A DNA stretch of 42,870 nt. Origin: an uncultured Oscillospiraceae bacterium. GTDB taxonomy: Bacteria; Bacillota; Clostridia; Oscillospirales; Oscillospiraceae. The DNA lies in assembly GCA_934573735.1 (NCBI GenBank), contig CAKTMC010000017.1, positions 1 to 42,870 of the forward strand. The letters run 5' to 3'. Shown here piece after piece: positions 24,415-32,311 of this stretch. Under the pieces are notes generated by a model. That model was not told where the DNA came from. It did no database searches and worked only from the letters and a program-made list of their open reading frames with translations. The translations under genes and the position numbers were made by a program. Position 1 is the stretch's first letter. Every line of letters starts with the position of its first letter.

Positions 24415-25494
24415 TTACTTTTCGAGCACGACGGTGATGAGCACGGGATTATGGTCGGAATTCTTAAAGCCGGCATCCACGGTCTCGACCGTCTTGAGGC
24501 TGACGTTCGGAGAGAGGATAAGACCGTCAAGCACATAATGCTGAGTGTTTTCCGTGTCGCTCGGGTCGTAGGGCTGGTTGAGGAGTCTGCATGACGGAAC
24601 CTCAAGGTCATATGCAAGTGTCCAACCGGCGGGGGCGATGTCCTCGGGCAGTACACCCGGCTCCCAGTTCTCGGGATGGGTTATCGGGTAAACGTCAATA
24701 CTGCCGGGGAATACCTGATTGAAGTCGCCGCCGGCGATGACATAGTTGCCCTTTTCGTATTCGCTCCGGATAAACTCACGAAGCTGCTTTGTCTGCGCGG
24801 CCTTGCCCTCGCCGTCATCGTAGGCCTCAAGGTGCAGATTTACGAGCACAAGCTGCTTGTCGCTGCCCTCGATGGGCAGATAGCTGACCAGAAGACAGCG
24901 CTTGAGATTTGCGGTGCTTACAGGCCAGGAGAAGGGGCAGGGGAGGGATATGCGCTCCGCCGAGGATATCTCATACTCGCAGGTCGTAAACAGACCGCTG
25001 TTGACGCGGCCGATGGGCGGCAGGGGAATGGGAACGTAGGGGCAGGAGTAGTTGAGCGCGTGAACGCCGTTGCCGCGGATAAGCGAGGCGCTTTCGTCTA
25101 TGCGATAGCTGCGCGCGGAGTCAACATCGACCTCCTGAAGCATGATGAGATCCGGAGAAAGCTCATCCAGAGTATCCGAAATACCGTTAAGATACTTTTC
25201 GACCGTCTCTATTTCGGCGGATTTCTTCTTCGTGCCGCCGTCCATAAAGAAGTCCTCCTCCGCACCGAGCCCGGCATAGCCGACGTTCCAGCTCAATACG
25301 CTGATTTCCTCTCCGGCCTTAAGCTCCGGATAGAGAGCCTCGGCGGCAGCGCCGGAACGCGGCTCCGAGCTTATCTCAAGCTCCTCGACCGCTGCGGGAC
25401 GGTATTCCGTGACGCTGAGAAAAATAATACCGGCGGCAGCAAGAGCTAATATCGCAATGAGTACCCAGAGGACTATTTTAAGTGCTTTCTTCAT
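24415..25494 (-). CDS. Membrane-anchored endonuclease/exonuclease/phosphatase-family protein
   Basis: A 359-residue protein with one N-terminal membrane helix (about 5-28) and an extracellular or periplasm-facing EEP domain. Conserved motifs: ISVLSWNVGYAG, DLIMLQEVD (metal Glu), LVNLHLEAYDDG, GGDFNQVF (Asp/Asn of the active site) and NSDHNPVLITV (catalytic Asp-His). The family includes DNases, sphingomyelinases and phosphoinositide phosphatases, and the substrate here is unknown. The ATG overlaps the ridA stop codon as ATGA. It ends an operon with ilvA and ridA. Confidence 0.85.
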   Translation of the reverse strand: MKKALKIVLWVLIAILALAAAGIIFLSVTEYRPAAVEELEISSEPRSGAAAEALYPELKAGEEISVLSWNVGYAGLGAEEDFFMDGGTKKKSAEIETVEKYLNGISDTLDELSPDLIMLQEVDVDSARSYRIDESASLIRGNGVHALNYSCPYVPIPLPPIGRVNSGLFTTCEYEISSAERISLPCPFSWPVSTANLKRCLLVSYLPIEGSDKQLVLVNLHLEAYDDGEGKAAQTKQLREFIRSEYEKGNYVIAGGDFNQVFPGSIDVYPITHPENWEPGVLPEDIAPAGWTLAYDLEVPSCRLLNQPYDPSDTENTQHYVLDGLILSPNVSLKTVETVDAGFKNSDHNPVLITVVLEK

Positions 25495-25862
25495 TTCTCG
25501 GCAATGACCTCGCACTCAAGCAGCACGTCCTTGGGCAGACGGGAGACCTCGACGCAGGAGCGGGCGGGGTAGGGCTCGGTAAAATACTGAGCGTATATCG
25601 CGTTGACGGCGGCAAAATCGTCCATATGGCGGATGAAAACGGTGGTCTTGACAACATGGCTTATGTCTGTACCGGCGGCCTTGAGCAGCTCCGATACGTT
25701 TTTGAACACCTGATTTGCCTGAGCCTCAAGTCCCTCGGCAAGCTCGCCGGTCTCCGGGATGATGGGTATCTGACCGGAGCAGAATACGAGGTCACCGACT
25801 ATCTGAGCCTGAGAGTAGGGACCGATTGCGGCGGGTGCTTTGTCTGTGGATACGGTTTTCAT
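25491..25862 (-). CDS. ridA: RidA family 2-iminobutanoate/2-iminopropanoate deaminase
   Basis: A 123-residue YjgF/YER057c/UK114 protein, a trimeric enzyme that hydrolyses reactive enamine/imine intermediates released by PLP enzymes. Signature blocks: AIGPYSQAQIVGDLVFCSGQIP, and the active-site pair R101 in YPARSCVEV and E118 in LECEVIA. AAAAGGAGAAAATC precedes the ATG. It follows ilvA by 48 nt on the same strand, which fits its role because threonine dehydratase produces 2-aminocrotonate, the classic RidA substrate. Confidence 0.95.
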   Translation of the reverse strand: MKTVSTDKAPAAIGPYSQAQIVGDLVFCSGQIPIIPETGELAEGLEAQANQVFKNVSELLKAAGTDISHVVKTTVFIRHMDDFAAVNAIYAQYFTEPYPARSCVEVSRLPKDVLLECEVIAEK

Positions 25863-25910
25863 TTTGATTTTCTCCTTTTATTCTGAAAAATAATTATAAG
25901 CTCTTGAGCT

Positions 25911-27119
25911 TTAGTCCATAAGTATGCTGTAGCCGTTATTTTTAAGCTCCTCCATAACGGCCTGACCGTGCTCCTCACCCGCGACCTCGCAGGCGATGCT
26001 TACGGTGGTTTCGTTCGGGTTGAGTCCGAGGCTGAGCTTATCATGCTGCACGGTGAGAATATTTGCGCTCATCGCGGCGAGAATATGCAGAAGCTGCTCA
26101 AGACTGCCCGGACGGTCAAGAAGCTTTACTGCAAACTTCATGCGGCGGTGCCTTGCGACAAGACCCTGCTCGATGATGCTCTGCACAAAGCTCACGTCGA
26201 TATTTCCGCCGGACATGATGCACACAACGCGCTTGCCGCGCACGTCCAGCTTGCCGCTGAGCACGGCGGCGAGGGGAGTTGCGCCCGCAGGTTCGACTAT
26301 CTGCTTGCAGCGCTCCATCAAGAGAAGTATTGCCGAGGAAATCTCCATATCCGATACGGTGACGACGCCGTCCACATAGCGGTTTATAATATCCACCGTG
26401 ATATCGCCCGGAGTCTTGACCGCGATACCGTCGGCGATAGTGGAGACGCTGTCCGTTGATACGAGACGCTTTTCGCGGAAGCTGCGGGCAATGGCGTCCG
26501 CGCCCTCCGCCTGCACGCCGTAGACCTTGACGCGGGGATTTATCAGCTTTATCGCCGCCGCAACGCCCGCCAGCAGTCCGCCGCCGCCCGCCGGAGCGAC
26601 GACTATATCGACGCTCGGAAGGTCGCCGAGTATCTCAAGCCCGAGAGTGCCCTGACCTGCAATTACCTCGGGGTCGTTATACGGATGCAGGAAGGTCGCG
26701 CCCTCCTCCTTGCATATCTCGCAGGCGCGCTTATATGCGTCGTCATAGCAGTCTCCCGCGAGGACGACTCGCGCCCCGTAGCTCTCCGTCGCCTGAACCT
26801 TGGCGATGGGGGCGGCCTTCGGCATGACTATCGTGGCAGGGATGCCGAACTTGCGCGCAGCACAGGCAACGCCCTGCGCATGGTTGCCCGCCGAGGAGGC
26901 AACGACGGCCTGAAGCCCGCCCTTCTCCATGAGCGAGGCAATTTTATTGCTTGCGCCGCGAATTTTGAAAGAGCCGGTTTTCTGACGGTTTTCGCATTTG
27001 AGATATATATCGCCGCCGGTCATGGCGGAAAAGGTAGCGGAATGGTCAAGCTCCGTGTGATGCAGCATCGGCTTCAGCCGCTCCGCCGCAAGCTCAAAGT
27101 CCTTGAGTTCAATGTTCAT
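25911..27119 (-). CDS. ilvA: Threonine ammonia-lyase (threonine dehydratase)
   Basis: A 402-residue PLP enzyme converting threonine to 2-oxobutanoate and ammonia. The PLP lysine lies in ENRQKTGSFKIRGA (K52), SSAGNHAQGVA and the glycine loop PAGGGGLLAGVA bind the cofactor phosphate, and ESYGARVVLAG is typical. Residues about 325-402 form a single ACT domain (FAVKLLDRPGSLEQLLHILA), which suggests allosteric control. This is the shorter, one-ACT class rather than the two-ACT E. coli IlvA. I prefer the second ATG (27119): GGAGG is 8 nt upstream of it but only 2 nt from the first. It may be biosynthetic or catabolic; no other isoleucine genes are nearby. Confidence 0.92.
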   Translation of the reverse strand: MNIELKDFELAAERLKPMLHHTELDHSATFSAMTGGDIYLKCENRQKTGSFKIRGASNKIASLMEKGGLQAVVASSAGNHAQGVACAARKFGIPATIVMPKAAPIAKVQATESYGARVVLAGDCYDDAYKRACEICKEEGATFLHPYNDPEVIAGQGTLGLEILGDLPSVDIVVAPAGGGGLLAGVAAAIKLINPRVKVYGVQAEGADAIARSFREKRLVSTDSVSTIADGIAVKTPGDITVDIINRYVDGVVTVSDMEISSAILLLMERCKQIVEPAGATPLAAVLSGKLDVRGKRVVCIMSGGNIDVSFVQSIIEQGLVARHRRMKFAVKLLDRPGSLEQLLHILAAMSANILTVQHDKLSLGLNPNETTVSIACEVAGEEHGQAVMEELKNNGYSILMD

Positions 27120-27156
27120 GGTCATTGCCTCCAGTGTGATTTAATTCTCTGAGGCT

Positions 27157-27185
27157 ATTATATTACTTTAAGCAGCTTTAGGCAA
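27157..27185 (-). promoter_or_regulatory. Promoter of the ilvA-ridA operon
   Basis: On the minus strand TTGCCT (27180-27185), 17-bp spacer, TATAAT (27157-27162). It is followed by a short leader with no T-box or leader-peptide features. Confidence 0.7.
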
Positions 27186-27238
27186 TGAGCTTTTTTGATA
27201 TTTTGCCTTAAGCCGATGCAGAATTTACCTCGGATTAC

Positions 27239-27266
27239 TTGACATGCTTTTGTGAGCTTATATAAT
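27239..27266 (+). promoter_or_regulatory. Promoter of the glycosyltransferase gene
   Basis: TTGACA (27239-27244), 16-bp spacer, TATAAT (27261-27266); a second TATAAT is at 27273-27278. It is divergent from the ilvA promoter 54 bp away. Confidence 0.75.
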
Positions 27267-27299
27267 ATGATGTATAATTCATGCGATATGGAGGTTTTT

Positions 27300-28265
27300 A
27301 TGGCCGCAGTATTATATATAATAGTACCCTGCTACAACGAGGAGGCAGTGCTGCCCATCACGGCTCCGATGTTTCTTGAAAAGATAAATTCCCTTGCCGC
27401 CGCCGGGAAAATAAGCCCCGACAGCCGCGTCATGTTTGTAAACGACGGCAGCCGCGACAGGACATGGGAGATAATCACCGGGCTTTCCCGCGAGGACGAG
27501 CATTATATCGGCATATGCCAGAGCCGCAACCGCGGGCATCAGAACGCCGTCCTTGCCGGACTCATGGAGGCGCGGGAGCGCTGCGACATCACGATTTCGA
27601 TAGACTGTGACGGGCAGGACGACATCAACGCCATGGACGAGATGGTGGAGGCGTATCTTGACGGCTGCGAGGTCGTCTACGGTGTGCGCTCCAGCCGCGA
27701 GACGGATACCTTCTTCAAGCGCTTTACCGCGCAGGGCTTTTATAAGCTCTTGTCCGCGATGGGGGCGGAGGTCGTGTATAATCACGCAGACTACCGGCTT
27801 ATCAGCGCGCGGGTGCTCAGGGAGCTTGCAAATTTCCGCGAGGTAAATCTCTTTCTGCGCGGTCTTGTGCCGCTTGTGGGCTTTAAGAGCACGAGCGTGA
27901 GCTATTCCCGCGCCGAGCGAATAGCGGGGGAGAGCCACTATCCGCTGAAAAAGATGATAGCCCTCGCCGTTGACGGCATCACGAGCCTGTCGGTCAAGCC
28001 TCTGCGCATGATCACCGGCTTCGGCGTCGCGGTCGCGCTCATCAGCTTTATCGGAGTTATCTGGGCGCTTGTCACCGCCATTGCGGGCAAGGCGGTAGCG
28101 GGCTGGGCGAGTATGACCTGTATCATCTGCTTTGTAAGCGGCGTGCAGCTTATATGCCTTGGGATAATCGGAGAGTATATCGGCAAGATATATCTTGAGA
28201 CGAAGCAGCGCCCGCGCTATATAATCAGCGAGCGCACATGGGAGAATGATAATGAGAGAGCTTGA
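27300..28265 (+). CDS. Membrane-bound family 2 glycosyltransferase (GtrB/DPM1 type)
   Basis: A 321-residue GT-A enzyme: YIIVPCYNEEAVLP at the N-terminus, FVNDGSRDRTWEII, SIDCDGQDD with the D-x-D metal site, and VVYGVRSSRETDTFFKRFTAQGFYKLLSAMG, which is typical of dolichol/undecaprenyl-phosphate sugar synthases. Two C-terminal membrane helices (about 240-262, 275-297) match GtrB, YkcC and similar proteins that attach glucose or another sugar to undecaprenyl phosphate for cell-wall polymer modification. GGAGG lies just before the ATG at 27300. The downstream DUF1653 gene overlaps its end, so both are co-translated. Confidence 0.88.
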   Translation: MAAVLYIIVPCYNEEAVLPITAPMFLEKINSLAAAGKISPDSRVMFVNDGSRDRTWEIITGLSREDEHYIGICQSRNRGHQNAVLAGLMEARERCDITISIDCDGQDDINAMDEMVEAYLDGCEVVYGVRSSRETDTFFKRFTAQGFYKLLSAMGAEVVYNHADYRLISARVLRELANFREVNLFLRGLVPLVGFKSTSVSYSRAERIAGESHYPLKKMIALAVDGITSLSVKPLRMITGFGVAVALISFIGVIWALVTAIAGKAVAGWASMTCIICFVSGVQLICLGIIGEYIGKIYLETKQRPRYIISERTWENDNERA

Positions 28266-28503
28266 GCTGCACCGGGTCTACCGGCATTTTAAGGGCGATT
28301 ATTATCTCACCGAGGACGTGGCGCGCTGCTCCGAGGACGGCGAGGAATACGTCATATACCGCAAGCTTTACGGCGACGGCGCGCTGTGGATACGCCCGAA
28401 GACCATGTTCCTGGGCGAGGTAGAGCGCGATAAATACCCCGAGGCAAAGCAAAAATACCGCTTTGAGCTTGTGGACATAAGGAGCGTCGCGGGGCATGAA
28501 TGA
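28252..28503 (+). CDS. DUF1653 family small protein
   Basis: An 83-residue soluble protein with the DUF1653 pattern: VYRHFKGDYYLTEDVARCSEDGEEYVIYRKLYGDGALWIRPKTMFLGEV. The function of the family is unknown; it is common as a stand-alone small protein in Firmicutes and Proteobacteria. The ATG at 28252 has GGGAG 7 nt upstream, whereas the ATG at 28246 is too close. It overlaps the glycosyltransferase gene by 14 nt. A family A repeat begins right after the stop codon. Confidence 0.8.
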   Translation: MRELELHRVYRHFKGDYYLTEDVARCSEDGEEYVIYRKLYGDGALWIRPKTMFLGEVERDKYPEAKQKYRFELVDIRSVAGHE

Positions 28504-28509
28504 GAGACT

Positions 28510-28670
28510 CAGCCTATAGACAAAGCTGTCGGCAATGTATAGAATTGCATGGGGAGAGTGCAGAGAGGGGACGGGAGTCCTCTTTCTGCGTTCAATCCGA
28601 GCTTATTCAGGAGTGTTTTCAAATACTCCTGAATAAGTTTTCAAGGCGTCGAACTTTGTCGACGCCTTGG
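28510..28670 (+). repeat. Family A multi-hairpin repeat, copy 2
   Basis: A 161-bp full-length copy starting CAGCCTATAGACAAAGCTG and containing the same four hairpins as copy 1. Hairpin 4 reads GTCGAACTTTGTCGAC in its loop, the reverse complement of copy 1. It is not flanked by a duplicated terminator; the only flanking match is GAGACT on each side (28504-28509 and 28670-28675). Confidence 0.85.
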
Positions 28671-28733
28671 AGACTTGCAGTATATCGCCGCAGATGCTAA
28701 AATAGACCCTATCAGAAAACAGGAGGAGAGACT

Positions 28734-29837
28734 ATGTCAAAAAGCATAACCCGCATCGTGCTCACCGGCGGCCCCGCCGCAGGCAAGACCACGCTGATAA
28801 GCCGTATTCTCAAGGAATTCAAGCAGGAGGACGGCTGGCGCGTCATCACCATCCCCGAAACGGCGACGGAGCTTATCTCCGGCTTCGGCATCAAGCCCTT
28901 CGGCAGCTGCGTGAGTATGCAGGACTTTCAGTATTTCGTCATCGAGGATCAGCTCCACAAGGAGCGCCTTGCGCTCAAGGCGGCGCAGATGGTGCCGGAG
29001 GAGAAGATACTTATTATATATGACCGCGCCGTGCTCGACGATAAGGCGTATATCACCGACGAGGAGTTTACCGACATTCTTTCAGGCTTCGGCATGAAAG
29101 AGGAGGAGCTGCTCTCGCGCTATGACGCGGTGCTGCATCTTGTGACCTGCGCCAAGGGTGCGGAGTTTGCGTATAATTACGGCAACGCCGCGCGCTATGA
29201 GAGCGTCGAGGTCGCCCGCGAGATGGATGACAAGACCCTGCGCGCATGGAGCAGGCACCCGGCGCTGCACGTCATAGACAACTCCGTAAACTTTGAGGAG
29301 AAGATAAACCGCGGCATCGCCGCCATTTTCAGCATCATCGGTCAGCCCGCGCCCGCGCAGAGCAAGAGAAAATATCTCATCGCCATGCCGGACACCGAGG
29401 AGCTTGTGCGCCGCTATAATGCCGCCGCCGTCGAGATGATGCAGACCTATCTTGCCTATACAAATCCGCAGGCGGAGCGCCGCGTCCGTCAGCAGCGAAA
29501 CGGCAGCGAGTACCTGTATTTTTATACCGAGAAGCGCACAAATTCGGACGGTACCCGCTGGGTCACGGAGCGTCCCATATCCGAAAAGGATTATATCGCC
29601 TATCTCATGGAGGGCGACAGCTCGCTCCATGCCGTGCGCAAGACGAAGTATCGCTTTGCCCTCGGAAGCCGCCGCTATGAGATAGATGTCTATCCGTTTT
29701 CGACCGAGCGCGCCATTCTCTTTGCCTACGGGGACGGCGCGGACTGTGAGCTTCCCGAGGGGATAGAGGTGCTGCGCGAGGTGACGGGCGACATGGAGTA
29801 TAAAAACCGCAGCCTTGCAAGGGTACAGAAACTTTAA
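28734..29837 (+). CDS. P-loop ATPase/GTPase fused to a CYTH domain (Ttd14-like layout)
   Basis: A 367-residue cytoplasmic protein. The N-terminal half (about 1-200) is an AAA_28-type P-loop NTPase: Walker A TGGPAAGKTT, PETATELI, and YDRAVLDDKAYI. The C-terminal half (about 210-367) has CYTH/triphosphate-tunnel features: KYLI at the start, MQTYLAYTNPQAERRVRQQRNGSEYLYFYTEKR, TERPISEKDYIAYL, and KTKYRFALGSRRYEIDVYPF. CYTH proteins bind triphosphates with clustered basic and acidic residues. The same domain order occurs in the fly protein Ttd14. AGGAGGAGAGACT precedes the ATG. A terminator follows; it is apparently monocistronic. Confidence 0.78.
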   Translation: MSKSITRIVLTGGPAAGKTTLISRILKEFKQEDGWRVITIPETATELISGFGIKPFGSCVSMQDFQYFVIEDQLHKERLALKAAQMVPEEKILIIYDRAVLDDKAYITDEEFTDILSGFGMKEEELLSRYDAVLHLVTCAKGAEFAYNYGNAARYESVEVAREMDDKTLRAWSRHPALHVIDNSVNFEEKINRGIAAIFSIIGQPAPAQSKRKYLIAMPDTEELVRRYNAAAVEMMQTYLAYTNPQAERRVRQQRNGSEYLYFYTEKRTNSDGTRWVTERPISEKDYIAYLMEGDSSLHAVRKTKYRFALGSRRYEIDVYPFSTERAILFAYGDGADCELPEGIEVLREVTGDMEYKNRSLARVQKL

Positions 29838-29861
29838 TATATTATTATATTATATATCTTG

Positions 29862-29900
29862 AACCGCATCCCGCGCCCTTCGGCCGGGATGCGGTTTTAA
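29862..29900 (+). terminator. Terminator after the P-loop/CYTH gene
   Basis: Stem AACCGCATCCCG / CGGGATGCGGTT, followed by TTAATT. Confidence 0.85.
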
Positions 29901-29913
29901 TTATCTACCCGTC

Positions 29914-29942
29914 TTGCCACTGCCGGGGATTTGTGATATGAT
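29914..29942 (+). promoter_or_regulatory. Promoter of ruvCAB
   Basis: TTGCCA (29914-29919), 17-bp spacer, TATGAT (29937-29942), about 70 bp before the ruvC start. Confidence 0.65.
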
Positions 29943-29963
29943 AATATATTATAAATACAATAG

Positions 29964-29997
29964 TAAGAATTTTGATGTAATAAGAATTTTGATGTAA
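29964..29997. repeat. 17-bp tandem duplication in the ruvC leader
   Basis: TAAGAATTTTGATGTAA occurs twice in immediate tandem (29964-29980, 29981-29997), just upstream of the ruvC ribosome-binding site. Confidence 0.9.
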
Positions 29998-30013
29998 TCA
30001 AAGGAGCTGGCGT

Positions 30014-30526
30014 ATGCGCATACTCGGCATAGACCCCGGCATTGCGACCATCGGCTTCGGCGCGGTCGATGCTCAGGGACAGAATATAAGCCTTGTCAAA
30101 TGCGGCGTTATCACAACTCCGGCGCACACCTCGCTTTCAAGCCGCCTCAAGCGCATTTATGACGATATGGCAGAGCTTTTGGAGATTTTTAAGCCGGATG
30201 CCGTGTCGATTGAGGAGCTTTTTTTTAACACGAATATCACGACCGGCATCGCCGTTGCGCACGGCAGAGGAGTCATTCTTCTTGCCTGTGAAAACGCCGG
30301 GGTAAAGATTTTTGAGTACACGCCGCTGCAGGTCAAGCAGTCGGTCGTGGGCTACGGACGCGCCGAAAAGTCGCAGGTCATGGACATGGTGCGCCGTATA
30401 TGCAGGCTCAAGGCGGTGCCGAAGCCGGACGACGCGGCGGACGCCGTCGCACTCGCGCTGTGCCATGCGCGCAGCAGCACATCCTTGCTCAACAGAGGAG
30501 GCAGAGAAGAATGTTCTACCATCTAA
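30014..30526 (+). CDS. ruvC: Holliday junction resolvase RuvC
   Basis: A 170-residue endonuclease that cuts Holliday junctions symmetrically during recombination repair. The acidic active site is visible: D7 in LGIDPGIATIGFG, E in DAVSIEELFF, and the pair in PKPDDAADAVALALCHA. AAAGGAG precedes the ATG. It ends 16 nt inside ruvA. With ruvA and ruvB it forms the complete ruvCAB operon, the order usual in clostridia. Confidence 0.96.
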   Translation: MRILGIDPGIATIGFGAVDAQGQNISLVKCGVITTPAHTSLSSRLKRIYDDMAELLEIFKPDAVSIEELFFNTNITTGIAVAHGRGVILLACENAGVKIFEYTPLQVKQSVVGYGRAEKSQVMDMVRRICRLKAVPKPDDAADAVALALCHARSSTSLLNRGGREECSTI

Positions 30527-31101
30527 GCGGCATAGTGGCAGAGACGGAGCCGAGCCTTGCGGTCATTGACTGCGGCGGAGTCGGCTATGCCGTGAATGTG
30601 ACATATAATACGCTCGCGCAGCTATCCGTCGGCGATAAGGCAAAGCTTTATATCTCCGAGGTCGTGCGCGAGGATGCCTTTGACCTCTACGGCTTTGCCG
30701 ATAAAAACGAGCGCCGCTGCTTTGAGATGCTTATCTCCGTCTCCGGCATCGGTCCCAAAGCGGCGATGTCGATTCTCTCGGCAAATACCCCCGAGGGCTT
30801 GGCGCTTGCCATTATGAATAACAACGAAAAGGCGCTGACCGTGGCTCCCGGCATCGGCAAGAAGATCGCCCAGCGCGTTATTCTGGAGCTAAAGGATAAG
30901 ATCAACAAGGGCGCGAGCGAGATAAGCGTACCCGCCGCCGCTGTCCCCGCACAGAGCGGCACGATGAATGAGCTTGTCGCGGCGCTGACCGTGCTCGGCT
31001 ACAGCAGCTCCGAGATAGCGCCCGTCCTGCGGCAGCTTGACCTGAGCGGGATGAGCACGGAGGAGGCCATCAAGCTTGTTCTGCGCAAAATGATGAAGTA
31101 A
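30511..31101 (+). CDS. ruvA: Holliday junction branch-migration protein RuvA
   Basis: A 196-residue protein that binds four-way junctions and loads RuvB. Three domains are visible: N-terminal OB fold (1-62, MFYHLSGIVAETEP), the two helix-hairpin-helix motifs (LISVSGIGPKAAMSIL and ALTVAPGIGKKIAQRVILELKDK), and the C-terminal RuvB-binding domain (about 148-196, NELVAALTVLGYSSSEI). The ATG at 30511 is preceded by AGAGGAGGCAGAGA and overlaps ruvC. Confidence 0.96.
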   Translation: MFYHLSGIVAETEPSLAVIDCGGVGYAVNVTYNTLAQLSVGDKAKLYISEVVREDAFDLYGFADKNERRCFEMLISVSGIGPKAAMSILSANTPEGLALAIMNNNEKALTVAPGIGKKIAQRVILELKDKINKGASEISVPAAAVPAQSGTMNELVAALTVLGYSSSEIAPVLRQLDLSGMSTEEAIKLVLRKMMK

Positions 31102-31113
31102 GGGGGAAGACAA

Positions 31114-32154
31114 ATGAGCATCAGCTTTTCCGATGAAGCAAACGAAGAGATAATAACCACTGCCGCAAGTCTCCCCGAGGACAAAAACGAAGGCTCCCTG
31201 CGCCCCAAGACCATCAGCGAGTATATCGGTCAAAGGAAGGCAAAGGACAATCTGTATGTGTTTATAAACGCGGCGAAGATGCGCGGCGAGTCGCTTGACC
31301 ATGTGCTGCTGCACGGCCCTCCGGGACTCGGTAAAACGACGCTTGCCGCCGTCATCGCAAACGAGATGGGCGTGAATATGCGCATCACCTCCGGTCCCGC
31401 CATCGAAAAGCCCGGAGATCTGGTCGCAATGCTTACAAATCTTCAGGAGGGCGACATTCTCTTTGTCGATGAGATTCACCGGCTGAACCGCGCCTATGAG
31501 GAGATCTTGTACCCCGCCATGGAGGACTACGCCATTGATATCATCATCGGCAAGGGTCCCTCGGCAAATTCTATTCATCTTGACCTGCCGCACTTTACGC
31601 TTATCGGCGCGACAACGCGCTCCGGTCAGCTCACCGCCCCGCTGCGCGACCGCTTCGGTGTATCGCTTCGCCTTGAGCTTTATACGCCCGAGGAGCTTCA
31701 GCAGATAGTCATGCGCTCGGCGGGCATCTTGGACGTCGGGATAGACGAGGCGGGCGCCTATGAAATAGCCTCCCGTTCCCGCGGCACCCCGCGAATTGCA
31801 AACCGCCTTCTGCGCCGTGTGCGCGACTTTGCGCAGGTGCGGGCAAACGGCGTGATAAGCCGCGAGGTAGCCGACGCCTCGCTTACGAGCCTTGAGGTGG
31901 ATAAGCTCGGGCTTGACGCGCTTGACCGACGTATGCTCAGAAGCATCATTGAGTTTTACGGCGGGGGACCCGTCGGACTTGAGACTCTGGCGGCGACGAT
32001 AAACGAGGAGGCCGTCACCCTTGAGGACGTGTACGAGCCATATCTGCTGCAATGCGGCTTTTTGACCCGTACCCCGCGCGGCCGCTGCGTAACGCGCAAG
32101 GCCTATGAGCATCTCGGGATAGAATATATGGGTCAGCAGCAGATGGAATTTTGA
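31114..32154 (+). CDS. ruvB: Holliday junction helicase motor RuvB
   Basis: A 346-residue AAA+ ATPase. Walker A HGPPGLGKTT (68-75), Walker B FVDEIHRL, sensor 1 IGATTRSGQL, arginine finger region PLRDRFG, and a C-terminal winged helix (about 265-335, ending in FLTRTPRGR). It forms hexamers that pump DNA through RuvA-bound junctions. AAGGGGGAAG lies before the ATG, 12 nt after ruvA. Confidence 0.97.
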   Translation: MSISFSDEANEEIITTAASLPEDKNEGSLRPKTISEYIGQRKAKDNLYVFINAAKMRGESLDHVLLHGPPGLGKTTLAAVIANEMGVNMRITSGPAIEKPGDLVAMLTNLQEGDILFVDEIHRLNRAYEEILYPAMEDYAIDIIIGKGPSANSIHLDLPHFTLIGATTRSGQLTAPLRDRFGVSLRLELYTPEELQQIVMRSAGILDVGIDEAGAYEIASRSRGTPRIANRLLRRVRDFAQVRANGVISREVADASLTSLEVDKLGLDALDRRMLRSIIEFYGGGPVGLETLAATINEEAVTLEDVYEPYLLQCGFLTRTPRGRCVTRKAYEHLGIEYMGQQQMEF

Positions 32155-32249
32155 GCGTTTGAGCGCAGCTTTTAGTGAAAATATGACAGTGTTAAAATTT
32201 TGCTCAGAAATTTTAGGGCAAAAGCTGCAAAATGACGCAAAAAAAATAT

Positions 32250-32277
32250 TGACTTTAGCCCATCTTGTTGTATAATA
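32250..32277 (+). promoter_or_regulatory. Promoter of sigH
   Basis: TTGACT (32250-32255), 16-bp spacer, TATAAT (32272-32277), 35 bp upstream of the start codon. Confidence 0.7.
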
Positions 32278-32311
32278 CTAACAGTATAATAGACTGACTA
32301 AAAGTGTATTT

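Noticed and set aside
27120..27240. T-box or leader-peptide attenuator upstream of ilvA
   Set aside because: The distance between the promoter and the start is about 30 nt, too short, and there is no terminator stem.
30889..32112. 407-codon minus-strand frame opposite ruvA/ruvB
   Set aside because: Shadow of ruvB, which has all expected motifs on the plus strand.
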